Source: Macrotrachela quadricornifera (lineage: Eukaryota; Rotifera; Eurotatoria; Philodinida; Philodinidae). From it: a stretch of 64,000 nt of DNA. The translations under genes were made by a program, and so were the position numbers. Position 1 is the stretch's first letter, and every line of letters begins with the position of its first letter. Location of the stretch: the NCBI GenBank assembly GCA_022393335.1, contig JAJEKB010021111.1, forward strand, positions 1,229,211 through 1,293,210, in the 5' to 3' direction. The notes beneath the pieces are model-generated. The model was not told the origin of the DNA. It made no database searches and saw only the letters and a program-made list of their open reading frames with translations. Positions 24,214-35,799 of this stretch are shown here, one piece after another.

Positions 24214-25811
24214 AGGAAGTGGCTATGTGCACTAGGATATGTATAAGCAATAAATTACTGAATATTAAGTTATACTATGGCTTAATATGTATTTAATTAT
24301 TAATAAGTTTACTTTATTATTTCTTTATCAAATTCAAATAAATTACAAATCAAATGGCATGATTTCACGCGTATAGAAAAAAAGTGAATACAAATAACGA
24401 TCAACTAATTGAAGAACACTTCTAGCGCTTCCTCCAAGGGCGGCGCGAAGAGGCCAGAGCAGGGCGGTAGTATCTAAAACGGAGAAAGATCAAAAAATTT
24501 TTTTTTCTGACTTGATTTCTGAAAAAATCCTCCGTATGTTTCGATTTTCAAGTCCGAGATCGGCGAAATCGTGCTTCTCAAGTGGAGAACACAGGTAAGT
24601 TCCAAACAGGAGACACGAAAGCCCAAAATCGAAGAATATCAGTCATATTTTTCCAAACGCAGGAGAGTATCCTCCCCAACCCCCCTCCTCCGCTCACGAC
24701 GGCCCTGGATTCCTCTATTACGTTTTGAAGAAAATGGTTGATTCTTTAATTATTTATAATTCATTGAACGAAAATTATATCACGTAGTACTATTCTTCTC
24801 TATTAAATGTACTTTTTTCCTGTTCAAAAAACTATAAAACAAAAGATACTATTTCTTTCTAGATAATTGGCTTATAAAATAAAAGGTCGAAAAACATAAA
24901 GAGTCAGTTTGCCTGGAGTGTGAGAAGTACTCTTTAATAAAATAAATTAATCTTCACCTTAATCATTTCTGTAGTGAGAGTTATTGGCACCTTTATAAAT
25001 AAAAAAAAATAAAGTGATAACTTTTGGAATGAAAAGAGTAATTTAATGTAGTCACATTTATAATACTAAATAAATATTATTGCACTCATTCTTAGCATCT
25101 ATTATAAAAAGTCTGTCAAGCTCTTATACTTGAATCCAAGTCTCTATTTGTGTTCAAAGATATATTCATACTAGTCTGTTAGTGTTGACTCTTGATTTAA
25201 TACTCAAAAATGAATAAGCAGCTCAGTACAATTATTCCGCTACAAAAACATAGAAACATGAAGATTTTTCCCAAAAAATACAACTATAAACTTGATAAGA
25301 AATGAATTCGATTTGTGATTCATATAGTACTACAACATGGTTAACTCTTCTTCATATATTTAGTTTTTGAATTATTATATAATCAGTTTCCAAATATTAA
25401 TGATTTTTGTAGTCCTATACAAATAAAATTATAGAGAGATTTAGTAGAGAGCTAGATTTTCATTTCTAATGTAAATAATAATTGCTGACTAATAATTTCA
25501 AATTTGCATTATAATACTATTTGGAAAGTTTTTGTTTCATTAAGTTGTCCAAAAGAAACCAATAATGGAATTTTTTTAGGACATCTATTACTTGATAAAC
25601 AAAAAGTTTTGCTTTCATTTAGAAATATACAGCGTAAAATTCACGATATCGATTATCCAATATTTTCACTCACTTTTACTATTTCTCTTTCTTATGTAGA
25701 TATTTTATCCATACTGTTATACAATTTGATTTGTACTTAATTTGAATTTTTACATATTCGAGTGCACACAGCCGGCTGACTATGTACACTCGAGTGTACA
25801 CAGCCACTTCC
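24214..25811. mobile_element. TIR element inserted in the D41D mariner
   Basis: Ends GGAAGTGGCTATGTGCAC and the inverse (…GTACACAGCCACTTCC). Near-duplicated 9-mers AAAGAAAAA (24205-24213) and AAGGAAAAA (25812-25820) flank it, one mismatch apart. A palindrome GTACACTCGAGTGTAC lies near the right end. The interior is AT-rich and holds a further hAT-type MITE at 24435-24707. The open frames at 25504-25740 and 25742-25975 show no domain. Superfamily unresolved. Confidence 0.68.
24435..24707. mobile_element. hAT-type MITE, innermost layer of the nest
   Basis: 273 bp, clearly more GC-rich than its surroundings. Ends CAAGGGCGGCGCGAAG and the inverse CGCTCACGACGGCCCTG. Flanks GCTTCCTC (24427-24434) and GATTCCTC (24708-24715) match at 7 of 8 positions, fitting an 8-bp hAT duplication. 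Non-coding. Confidence 0.75.
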
Positions 25812-26244
25812 AAGGAAAAATAGAAAAAAAATCTTTATTATGTTACTTTTGGCCCACCCGGTATTTGAGAGAACGAAAGAAAAGAATAACGAGAGAGAAA
25901 AAAAGAATCGTTATAGTTGAAATAGTATTTTTTCAAAATTGCCTGTGGCTACATTATACTCCGAGCCATATTTGAGGGTAATACTCAGTTTTTTGCGCTC
26001 TTTCTAATAATACCATTCTTACTTGGTAGACTTGATATCGAAAGTTTTTCACTGAGTTGATGTGATTTTTTTCTTTTAGGCTAAAATTTTATTTACTTTA
26101 GATCAAAGTTTTATTTACTTTAGATTAAAGTTTTAATTTATTTCTAGATTAAAAATTATAGTTATTTTAAATTGAAGGTTTTTTTATTTTTAAATTATTA
26201 TCAACGATAAATGAAGTAATAGTTGGTAGTTTAAATAAATCGGG

Positions 26245-26420
26245 GTGTTCAATCTGGCTGAATATCCTAATTCTTTATTTTCTCATGCAACTTCTTTCAT
26301 ATATAAAAAAACTATGATCTTTTTACAAAAACGTGTAGAAAGATCATAGTTTTTTTTATATATCTGAGAGAAGTTGCATGAGTAAAAAAAGAATTGGGAT
26401 ATCCAGCCAGACAGGACACT
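26245..26420. repeat. long hairpin MITE
   Basis: The left arm (GGTGTTCAATCTGGCTG… CTCATGCAACTTC… AAACTATGATCTTT) pairs with the right arm (AAAGATCATAGTTT… GAAGTTGCATGAG… CAGCCAGACAGGACAC). Loop about 15 bp. Non-coding foldback about 460 bp upstream of the ion-channel gene. Confidence 0.75.
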
Positions 26421-26881
26421 CGAAATATTAACTTTTGTGTATTTGTAGACGGGTTAAGGGTAGGAGAAGCTTGTAAAGATATGATGAGAAACGACGTCGT
26501 AACGTTCGTCGTGGGATACTCCCGAAATTCAAAAAACTAATAAGGCGTCGATGTTCTTCAAAAAATACCCATCTGCCTTTTATTTTGAAATGTGCAGTAG
26601 TTGTATAAAAAATGCGCATATATTCCAAAAGAAACAGTTGACATTTTGATGTAAAATGTCGATGATAATGCTAAGTATTAGCATAGAAAACGAATGAAAT
26701 AAACCAACAATATCGTCAAAATTTTTTCAGATGTTATAATTAAAAGACATAAATCAGAAATAATTTGAATGATGTTATAAATATAATAAAAATGATAAAT
26801 CGAAAAGAGTGATATCAGAATACCAAACCTTATTTTATATTTTATATTTTTTCTGTATAATTAACTTCAGAAATTAAATAA

Positions 26882-29800
26882 ATGCAAATAATATCGTCGA
26901 AGAATAATACACCTTATTCAAAAAATAATAATAATAAATTAAAATACATTCATTTATATATAATATATACATTTGATAATCTATTTGCTCATGGTTTAGT
27001 TTTTATTATTCCATTATTAACAATTATAAGTATATTTATTGTATTAATATTTAGTATAATTTATTATTATACTAAAGAAACACATAATTATGAAGATGCA
27101 TTATGGGAAACATTTACACGTGTACTTGATCCATGTGCAGCAGCACATGATCAAGGTTTAAAACATCGAATTATATCTGGAGTTGTTATACTTTGTGGTC
27201 TTGTTATTGTTGCAATATTAATTGGTTCAATTGTAACTTTTATGGAGGAAAAATTAAATAAAGTAAAAAAAGGACATACAACAGTTATTGAAAAGAATCA
27301 TACAAGTAAAATTTATTAACTATTCAAACAGGAAAATTTATCTCTTTTTCTTTGTTTTTTTCTGTTTAGTAATTTTAGGATGGTCACCAAAAATATTTGA
27401 TATTATTAATGAATTAATTATTGCAAATGAAAATCAACGTAATCCTTCAATTGTTATTTTGACATTGAAACATCGTAATGAAGTTAAATATATGATTGAA
27501 AGTAAAATAAATAATTCAAAAAATACAAGAATTATTTATAGATATGGTGATCCACTGTCTGTACGTAAAAATTATTTTGTCAAACATGATCTAAAAGAGA
27601 GTGTTGAAGTGTTTAGGTGTAGAAGTTTGGACCCAATCTCTCTCTCCACAGATTGTGATCGACATCTTAACTAATTAATTAATTGAGCGTCACAGACACT
27701 GAATTTAATATCGCATAGATATAATTCGCTCCACTTATTCGCTCATTTTGTAAACTAAACTCTCACCCCCTCCCCCGTCCCAGAATAAAAGGTCATGTCC
27801 TTATACAGTTTCTCGACACATCATTACTTTTCCCATGGCCTTCTAATTAGGGTTACCTTCTAATACGTCTCAAATTTAGAATATCCTATATTTCAATAAG
27901 TTTCATTTTTATTTATTTTTTTCATACTACAGACAAATTTTTTTCCCATATATCGGGTAGAGTCTTTTGCTTTGTATGCTTGTCAAGATTTTGATTGTGT
28001 TGTTCTGTGGCTTTACGAGCTTCTTCTTCAATACGTTGATCATCGGCTATATTTATGGATCTTTGTTGGTCGAATAATCGACATTGATCGGATCAAAACA
28101 ATAGCCTGGTATGCTTGGAGGTCGTACTAGACTGTTATCATTCCACACCTATCCCAGTTCAAGAAATGATGCCATTGGATCAATACTGTTCAGCGTGCGA
28201 GACCAGGCTGATAATACAAGTCGAGTGCATATTATTCGCGATTGTGCTGCAGTTACTCTGATTTTCGATCGACCACCGTTTTTTTCAATCCATTCTTCAG
28301 TACATTCGTAATGATAATATTTGAATGTACATTGTACAAGCTTTCGGTACTACCGCAACCACAACTCATTGTTTGCGTATGAGACGAATTGTCTCTTCTT
28401 TTAAATGAGTAGATGATGAATCCTTAATAAACAACTTTGGTTGTCCATCATTCACTTTTGAGTACCGCTAGCTAATATACTTGTCCATTGTTCTGAAAGT
28501 ATGAAATATATCTGCATATTTTTGATAAGGAAGAGAAGTATCTTGTGTGAACAACTTACGATCGGTTATTGAATGCTTTTCGTGTGAAGAACACTTTGAC
28601 AATAAATGCATATTACATCTTTTCGTTGTCGCTCACCTGATCTTTTCCTTTGAATTAGACGACTAGACCCACACGAGTGTTATCTTTAGCAAATAGTGTT
28701 AGTATGACAATACAAAATCATTTGTCTGATATGTGACTTTCAATTTCATTTACTGTGATCACATCATTGATTGATAATTTTGTTTGGTCACCGAGTAAAT
28801 TAACGAGGGAAGGTTCCTAAGTATGAGTCTCCATTTTGAATCGGGTATTTATCATTTTGTAGAGCTCAGTGAGTATAGTAAACACGTATAAAGAATTTCT
28901 CCCAATGGTGAACTTTTCAGGGACAATGAGTATACGTGGTTACTATACTCACTGAACTCTACAAAATGATAAATACCCGATTCAAAACGGAGACTCACAC
29001 TTAGGAACCTTCCGTCATAAGAGGACTTCCGTCCATGTTTACCACGTCACGAGGTAAGAAGGCCCCCTGTAACACCACGTTTTGGATCTCATGTACTAGT
29101 ACGTCTGATATATGTATGAAATGAATTGACAAGTAGATGAGCTTCATTCAGTGGCACCCTCTGTTGTCTTTTTGGTTTTTGCAAGGAGAGATGATGGAGG
29201 CGCATGAATCGATCATACCACTTCGTCGATAGTGGATGCTCATGCTTGAGTTCGATACAAAGTTGTTTGCCACGTCGTTGTAACTGTTTGAATGTTACTT
29301 TTTTTCGTTCAACAACATTGGATGTTGTCATTGTAGATACATTTGACTGAATGGTAGGAGCAGTACGACGTTCCCGAAACCATTCGAGAAGCAATTTATT
29401 CAGTTCCGGATATTGTAGCTTGCGTGATGGACTCTCCTCCACCAAGTTAGATACAGTTAATGATGAAGAAAGCACGGACAATTGATCAACTGATACAATA
29501 TCTGCATTCATATCATCTGGATCTTTATTGAGTTGAGTATCATTTGCGTCTTCGTTTGTGATGTAATATGTGGTGATCCTATTCGAATCTCAGAAATTGC
29601 AGACTCATTAGAAGGCCGTGACCTTCTAATAGGGCGTTTGAACTTTTGTTTGAGGATGGTCGTCTGTTTTGGTGGGGGGGGGGGGGGGCGAGGATTTATA
29701 AATGAATTTTTTTGCATAATGTTTATCTGACTGTTTGCTGAGTCTCTTTCGTAATAGTGAATGTTGAACAGAACTTTTTGTTCAATTTTCTATTTTATTG

Positions 29801-31722
29801 CCTATATTTAAATATCACAACTAACGCTTGTCGCCTTCAGGATTCGCTTGACCTTCGAGTGAGTATGTTCTGATCTTTTTTCTTTCATGATAAACCTCCA
29901 CCGTGTCATCCACTAAACATTGCCCACAATCAATCACCGATCTCTGGTTAATCTGAGACCATGAAACGTTATTTTACCTTTGATCCCGCCTCGATGGATG
30001 TTTTTTTGACTTTTGACTCTGTGACAAGCTAGCACACGCATTATTTTGTATAACCTTCGTTCGTTCGAGGGAATAAATAAATGATTTCATTATATTTTAT
30101 TATTTTTAGATCAATGATTTAAATAAAGTGAGTCTTAATCAAGCACGATCAATAATTATACTGGCACCAGAAACAAACAATCCTGATGTTAGAATAATAA
30201 AAACAATATTAGCAATTAGAAATCATTCACGACGAAATGGCATTAATTTTCATATTGTAGCCGAAATAAAAGAGCCAACTAATTTAGAAACAGCGATGAT
30301 TGCAGGTTTTTATTCGTTTTTATACATGTGTTATCTTGTTTTTATATAAGTGATTCAGTCGAATACAAAAGTTATTATGTCCAATATTACGTGAATAATA
30401 AAACAAATAATTTAATTCTATTCACAAAAATGTTTCATGGTAAAAAATAAAAATATTTGTTTTTTGTTTTAGGCGGAGATGAAGCAGTTTTTGTCTATAC
30501 TGATGAAATAATTGCACGTATTATAGCTCAATCATGTCGACAAAGTGGTTTAACTGTAATATTAGAAAGTTTATTATCATTTAAAAAAGATGAGATTTAT
30601 TTTAAACATGAACGTGCACTTGTTGGTAGAACATTTTATGATGCTCTATTTTCATATAATAAATGTTCAGTAATTGGATTAATGTTATCCGATGGAACAG
30701 TTAAAATATTTCCTCGGTTAAATACAAAAATAAATATTGATGATCAAATTATTGTTATCGCTGAAGATAATGATAAAATTAAATTATCATCTGATTATTT
30801 ATTACGTATTGATAATACATATTTAAGATCAACATCATCATTAGTAATTAATCATAATACAATTGTATTAACAACATCTATGACTAAAGGTACAATAAAA
30901 AGAATTGAACGAAATCTTATACTCGGATGGAATAATAAAGCTCCATTAATTGCTAAAGAATTAGATACTTATGTTACACAGGGTAGTGAACTACATATAT
31001 TAACAAATTCTGATAAAATAACAGAATTTATAAATAAACAATTAGTTAATGAATTAACAGAACAACAAATATTTATACATTCTGGAAGTTTAATAAATAA
31101 ATTTGATTTAGAAAAATTAAATCTATTTTCTTATGATTATATTATATTATTAGCCAATGAAGAAAGTGAACAACAAAATTTAACGGAAGAAGCTGATGCT
31201 GAATGTTTAATTTGTTTATTATATTTAGAAAATATTATCAAAAAATCAAATATTAAAAAAACATTTAGTATAATAACAGAAATGTCTGATATACGTAATC
31301 GCCCATTAGCAAATATAATATTTATCGATGATTTTGTTGTTAGTCCAAATTTAATATCAAAATATATTTCACAATTATCGGAAAATAAAAATATAAAAAA
31401 AGTTTATGATATTTTATTAACAGCTGATGGTCCTGAGATTTATTTATGTTTAGCATCGATGTTCGTTCCACTAGGAGTACCGATTAGTTATTATCAAATT
31501 TTACAAGAGACATTAAAATATCAATGTTTGGCAATTGGTTATAGATTAATGAAATATTTACATGATGAAACAAGATCTTTTGGAATTGTTTTAAATCCAG
31601 ATAAACAAGAACAAATTATGTTTTCACAAAATGATAAAATTATTATTTTAGCTGAAAACTTTGGTTTACGACGGGTTGCTCGTTTTACACTTGACTGCAG
31701 GACACTTGCTCACAAGACATAA
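26882..31722 (+). CDS. CASTOR/POLLUX-type ion channel (686 aa, four exons)
   Basis: Exons 26882-27305, 27370-27560, 30110-30305 and 30473-31722. All introns are GT-AG (64, 2549 and 167 nt) and the joined frame is open. Exon 1 has a transmembrane helix (residues about 35-64), a pore segment ALWETFTRVLDPCAAAHDQG (about 75-94) and a second helix (about 98-126), like the CASTOR/POLLUX pore with its R.LDP motif. Exon joins restore HT-IILGWSPK, GDPLS-INDLNKVSLNQARSII and MIAG-GDEAVFVYTDEI, all typical of the family's nucleotide-binding-like regulatory region. A second regulatory half follows (VIGLML…QIIVIAEDND; PISYYQILQETLKYQCLAIGYRL; DKIIILAEN). In plants these are nuclear-envelope cation channels; localisation here is unknown. 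Start: first in-frame ATG before the hydrophobic segment. The last ~20 residues look unrelated to the family. A TrkA-like potassium channel subunit is the alternative, but the GW and pore motifs favour CASTOR/POLLUX. Confidence 0.87.
28808..29013. repeat. palindromic foldback in the channel intron
   Basis: GGAAGGTTCCTAAG (28808) pairs with CTTAGGAACCTTCC (to 29013). The arms of about 80 bp (…GAATCGGGTATTTATCATTT… against AAATGATAAATACCCGATTC) are nearly perfect, with a spacer of about 45 bp. Non-coding, probably a MITE. Confidence 0.8.
29089..29511 (-). pseudogene. pogo/Tigger-like transposase fragment (CENP-B-type HTH)
   Basis: A 140-residue open frame contains the second helix-turn-helix of Tc5/CENP-B proteins: YPELNKLLLEWFRERR, ITFKQLQ-type helix as VTFKQLQRRGKQLC, and TKWYDRFMRLHHLSLQKPKR. 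The DDE catalytic domain that should follow is missing; the frame stops after RRTST. An N-terminal extension (SNESAISEIRIGSPHITS, 29560-29717) is open in a neighbouring frame, so a frameshift is likely. It lies antisense in the ion-channel intron and looks like a dead insert. Confidence 0.7.
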
Positions 31723-32137
31723 ACTCGCAAGAGACACTTGTCTGCAGGGAACAGTTGCACGCTGAGCATCCGCCCACATAACCTGTGCTCACCGTTCGAT
31801 ATAAGTCATCCGCATGCGTCGTTCTTATGTATTTCAATAAATTTTTCCCTTTCGTTCTACTACTTATTCATATATATGAGAATTTTTCATTTCTTATAAC
31901 TTACCAGTCAGCTGCCAAACTATCTTATGTACTATTTCTGTTTTCAATGCATTAATTTATTCAAAACTTTTATTGCACTTAAATGTATTTTGTAAAGGTC
32001 ATCACAGATGAGATCGGCACCGGATAGCAGTCAGCCTGTGGCAGATTGATCATAATCAGGTGACTATTTGGTCACCAATCCATCTTGTTTACTTTCCTAC
32101 TTTACTCATATTAAATTATTCAAAGTTTCTTTTGGTT
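31723..32137. other. intergenic downstream of the channel gene
   Basis: 31690-31760 is an imperfect palindrome (acttg.ctgcagg…cttgtctgcaggg) that overlaps the end of the channel CDS. A possible polyadenylation signal AATAAA occurs at 31837. No gene. Confidence 0.4.
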
Positions 32138-32141
32138 TTAA

Positions 32142-32718
32142 CACATTCACCACGATGGGGTCGACCGGTGGATCTCACTTTGCATTTCATATTTTAATCT
32201 CTAAATACATTTTATTAAAAAAGCAACATATACCATAAGATTCAGCGTGAAAAGCTCTATAATCCCCATAGTAAAGTTTATTCTAATGGTGTAATTTTTC
32301 TTTTCAAAAAAAGTAAAACTGTGTGTAACTAGTTCTCAAAGTTGCGAAACGGTCATTTTTTCTGCACGAATGTGAAATTTCATTTTTCTTGTAACATCTT
32401 TTTATCACCTAATATTATTTCGTAAGAAAAAACAAAATATAGCACAAGATGCAGTGTGAAACGCTCTACAATCTACATTGCAAAGTTTATTGTTTGTTTT
32501 CGAAAAAAGTAAAATTCTGTGCAACCAATTTTCGCAACCTCAAAAGTTGGTCACACACAATTTTGGTTTATTTCGAAAACAAAAAGTACACAATTGAAAT
32601 AAGTTTTATGATGTCGATTGTAGAGCTTTTCATGTTGCATCTTGTGGTGTGTTTTGTTTTCTAATAAAACGTATTTAAAGATGTTAGTTTCTATGGAATT
32701 TGAATCGTGATGAATGTG
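32142..32718. mobile_element. piggyBac-like MITE, second copy
   Basis: TTAA at 32138-32141 and 32719-32722; termini CACATTCACCACGAT and ATCGTGATGAATGTG. The inside matches the element at 1618-2208 (…GACCGGTGG.TC.CACTTTGC, GCGTGAAAAGCTCTATAATCC, CAAGATGCAGTGTGAAACG). It has changed at several positions, including both termini, so it is probably older. Confidence 0.85.
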
Positions 32719-32722
32719 TTAA

Positions 32723-33780
32723 TCAATCAATTTATCTTTATGCGATTTCCTATATATAGATAATGATTAGCGTCAGTTATCGACAGTGAGCTGAATGAAA
32801 TAACATGAAAGGTTATTTGATGTAGCTTGGAAAAATAGAATATGAATCGAATCGGTAACTCCCTTTATGTGATCGATTGTTTTACGGATTGAACTGTATA
32901 ATTTTTTTCTATAGCTTCTGTTAGACAAGATGTCGATTTACCATAAATACAGTCGCTTTTTTACTGTCATTCTCAGTCGAATTCGTTTGATTTATTGATT
33001 GCTACAGTTGCAGGTATTCTTACATCTCAAAACAATTACTGTCGTTGTACACTACTTGGATTCTTCCTCCTACTATAAAAATTATAAGTATATTCTCTAA
33101 TTATTCATATTCTTTTTACTTAATTTTATATTTTAGAAAGTAAATATTTTTATTCTTATAATCGCTAATAGAATAAAATATTCAAATAAATGTAAGGCAC
33201 TGAGCTATTGAGGATAACGAGCCTTTTATGGCACTATTTTATTAAAATAATTTTGTTTAAGAAAAAACAATGATTAGACTGAATAAATTTAAAAAAAACA
33301 GTTAGACTTACATAGCCGAGAGACATTGTATGGGATTGAACAATATAAATATATTAATTGTATTCTCAAAAAAGATATTGTTAAAACAGTTCTCTCACTT
33401 GAGATACGAAGGAGCGTTGTCTTCCAGCATACAGTAGCATTCGGTTCAAGTAAACTGTCGAGATTAGTTCAAGATCTTTAAAGGCTAGGAACATTAAAGA
33501 GAAACTTTTTTAAAAGTAAACAAGTTTTTATATATTAATGTAGATGCGGCAGTTTTGAGTACTTCATTTAAATAAAATAGTTTTTGTGATCAACATCATG
33601 TTTAAATTAATTTGTTTTTTTTTTTGTTACTGATGTGAGAAAATAATTCTTAATATTTCAAAAAATATATATAAACTCGTGCTAGAAATATCTTACATCT
33701 ATTTTAATATTACTTTAATACATACATGTATGCATATATAAATGAGGATGCATCAAACTACTTTTTGTATAGATTGATTT
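32723..33780. other. intergenic, nothing recognised
   Basis: AT-rich; no exon chain, repeat terminus or RNA recognised. Confidence 0.4.
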
Positions 33781-33792
33781 TTTTTTATTAGA

Positions 33793-34164
33793 ATGGAATG
33801 TCGACTTGTATTAAATTATTGTTGCAAATCTGACATTTCGAATAACACTTTATACGGTCAACTTCAGCAACAGCTGAAGTATTATAAATTTCGTCGAGTG
33901 CCGATGAAGACAGGTAAATCAATATTCTGTTTGTTCTTTAGGAAAGAAGAGGAAACATGCAATGCACTTCGCATTGTAAAATCGATCAAAGGTATATCTC
34001 TTATTCGCTACCGTCATCGAAACGCTATTGCTGCACCAATTCGTCATGCTGATCACATTCCTCCATCTGAAATGCAATATCGTCCAGTGCCTCCTCGAAA
34101 TATTGTTGATGCAATTCGATACAATTTTACAGAATATATCGATCGTTTCGCGAACAAAATATGA
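33793..34164 (+). CDS. hypothetical protein, 123 aa
   Basis: An open frame starting MECRLVLNYCCKSD and ending YIDRFANKI. The ATG is two bases after a strong acceptor (TTTTTTTTATTAG at 33779-33791), so it may be the last exon of a spliced gene or an intact short gene. The composition is protein-like: many basic and aromatic residues, a RKEEETC patch, proline-rich IPPSEMQYRPVPPR near the end. No transmembrane segment or signal peptide. I do not recognise a family. Confidence 0.42.
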   Translation: MECRLVLNYCCKSDISNNTLYGQLQQQLKYYKFRRVPMKTGKSIFCLFFRKEEETCNALRIVKSIKGISLIRYRHRNAIAAPIRHADHIPPSEMQYRPVPPRNIVDAIRYNFTEYIDRFANKI

Positions 34165-35799
34165 AATCATTCTTGTAAAAATCTTATATACATACTTATA
34201 CAGCTATGGTCAAAAAAATTTGATCAAAACTTTTTTTCTTTTAAAATAAAAGGGTATTTCCATGGGATCTCTCCCATGATGTACAAAAGTTTTCTCAGAT
34301 TTCCATGAAACTTTCAAGATTGATAGAGCTTTTAATTCTGATCATTTTGACAAAAAAAAATTTTCGAATCCATTTCATATTCATAGAAAAAACTTCAAAA
34401 TACTGCTAGTATAATAATGCGGAACACCGAAATTTTAAGGCGTTTTCTAAGGGTTTTTGTCAATTTTTTCCTTGAAAACAAGGTCAAAACTTGAATGTAA
34501 TATAATCATTCGATTTCTCTTGATCAGACGCATCGAACTAGAGTGAAAATAATAAGGGTTTTATAAAAAGTCACTTGTACCATTAATTACAACAACACCA
34601 AATTGGATCTATAACATCTCAAAAAAGCGGAATTGTCAGCATGGTGCCTTGGTATGATGGATAGAGCTTCACTTTCCCTACAAGGCTACATATTTAGAAA
34701 CTGCAGCACTTTGAAAACGGTTGAGATTTTGGATCAACTTTATAAAGTAGCATATTTGTCTATATGTCACTCAGCTTTTCAAAGGGAAATTTCATGTTAA
34801 TTTTATGAATAATAATTTAAAACTTTGATGAAAATTTAGAGGCTTTCTACGCTTTACAAAAATCGCTCATTCGTTGAAAAAATCTATATGTTTGAGTTCC
34901 TTAATAACGCTGTTATATGATACACAAGATATCGTAGTTCAGAATTTGAAGTTTTCTGGAAAGTATTCGTTCTATAGAAGTGTTCCAACCCAGTTGAACA
35001 ACTTTCTAGATAGATCTTGACGTGCTCTATCGGTTTCACAGATGACTTATAAATTTGTGTTCAAAAAAAATAACGATCCGCTCATTTTTATTCATTTATG
35101 TTTCTATGAATGAGTTATATTTTCTGTTGATAATGTGTAGTTTAGAGAAAGCATGTAAAAGAGAAGCTGCGAACAGATTTTACTGAAATGAATGGCATTA
35201 TCAATCTGGAATATTCTGTGTTAATTATTTTAAAACGGTAATTCCATTTAAGAATTTTTGTACATAATAAGAAAATGTTATGGTGACTACGGTATTTCTA
35301 TTATGTTTTGGCTTGATTGTCTATCTTTTGTGATTGTTTCAGCTTGTGTGCATTTTTATTTTCATTGAAGCTTGATCTGCGATGATCGGTTTTATCTTTT
35401 TGAAATATCGGATAATTTTTGATAATTATCTGAAGGATTGTCAAAGTGCAGATGATTATAGAAAGTTGCTATCTAGTTCTTTTATTTACACCTAGTTAAA
35501 ATATGGTTCATTACTATCTTGTTTCTATTCATCCTTAAATCATATTAATCTGTAAACAACGATTAATTCTATTTTCTCTCTACAGAGGAATAATATATTC
35601 AACGATTTCCTTAATTAATGATTAATGTGGATATTAACAGCAAAAAGAAAAAAAATTCGTAGGGGAGCTCAGCCCCCCGTCGCCCCCATCTGGTTACGCG
35701 CCTAGTATCAGTGGATGTTTCATTGATAACTTGATTTTTTTCCTATATAAAGCTGTTTATTATTTTTATCTTTTTCATTTAGATAATACAACAAACGAA
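34165..35799. other. intergenic with one solo transposon end
   Basis: At 35660-35707 the GC-rich stretch GGGGAGCTCAGCCCCCCGTC…GGTTACGCGCCTAG resembles the end of a hAT-type element, but no partner end was found. Otherwise AT-rich with no gene. Confidence 0.4.

Larger units (their letters stand above)
22590..25861. mobile_element. mariner/Tc1-type transposon (D41D) with TA duplication and nested insertion
   Basis: Termini CCGGATGGGCCAAAAGTAAC and the inverse GTTACTTTTGGCCCACCCGG, with TA outside both (22588-22589 and 25862-25863). A longer inner inverted repeat (…TTTCTTTGTACATCGTC at 22630) pairs with GACGATGTACAAAGAAA at 24196, next to where another element has been inserted at about 24214-25811. 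Without that insertion the transposon would be about 1.65 kb. The minus strand of the left half encodes a broken transposase. Confidence 0.85.
21761..26065. mobile_element. outermost inverted-repeat element of a four-level transposon nest
   Basis: The arm at about 21761-21915 (TTTCGATATCAAGTCTA…, AAACTGAGTATTACTCT) is complementary to about 25866-26065 (TAGACTTGATATCGAAA…, GGTAATACTCAGTTTT). Similarity is imperfect but continuous. The arms enclose a small foldback (21942-22129) and a D41D mariner element with its own insertions. Outer boundaries and target duplication were not resolved. No protein belongs clearly to this outer layer. Confidence 0.65.
27561..30109 (+). other. 2.5-kb intron of the channel gene, filled with repeats
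   Basis: Starts GTACGT after GGTGATCCACTGTCT and ends TTATTTTTAG before ATCAATGATTT; phase 0. It is 15-40 times longer than the other two introns. It contains decayed antisense coding-like sequence at about 27970-28400 (pieces such as RPPSIPGYCFDP and ADDQRIEEEARKATEQ on the minus strand, broken by stops, not identified), a foldback at 28808-29013, a pogo-like fragment at 29089-29511 and a 15-G run at 29674-29688. Confidence 0.82.

Noticed and set aside
27970..28400. WD-repeat/DCAF4-like pseudogene on the minus strand
   Set aside because: One short PGY.FDP-type motif was suggestive, but the rest does not fit and many stops occur; no family can be claimed.
30128..30349. Separate small gene
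   Set aside because: It is exon 3 of the ion-channel gene reading into the following intron.
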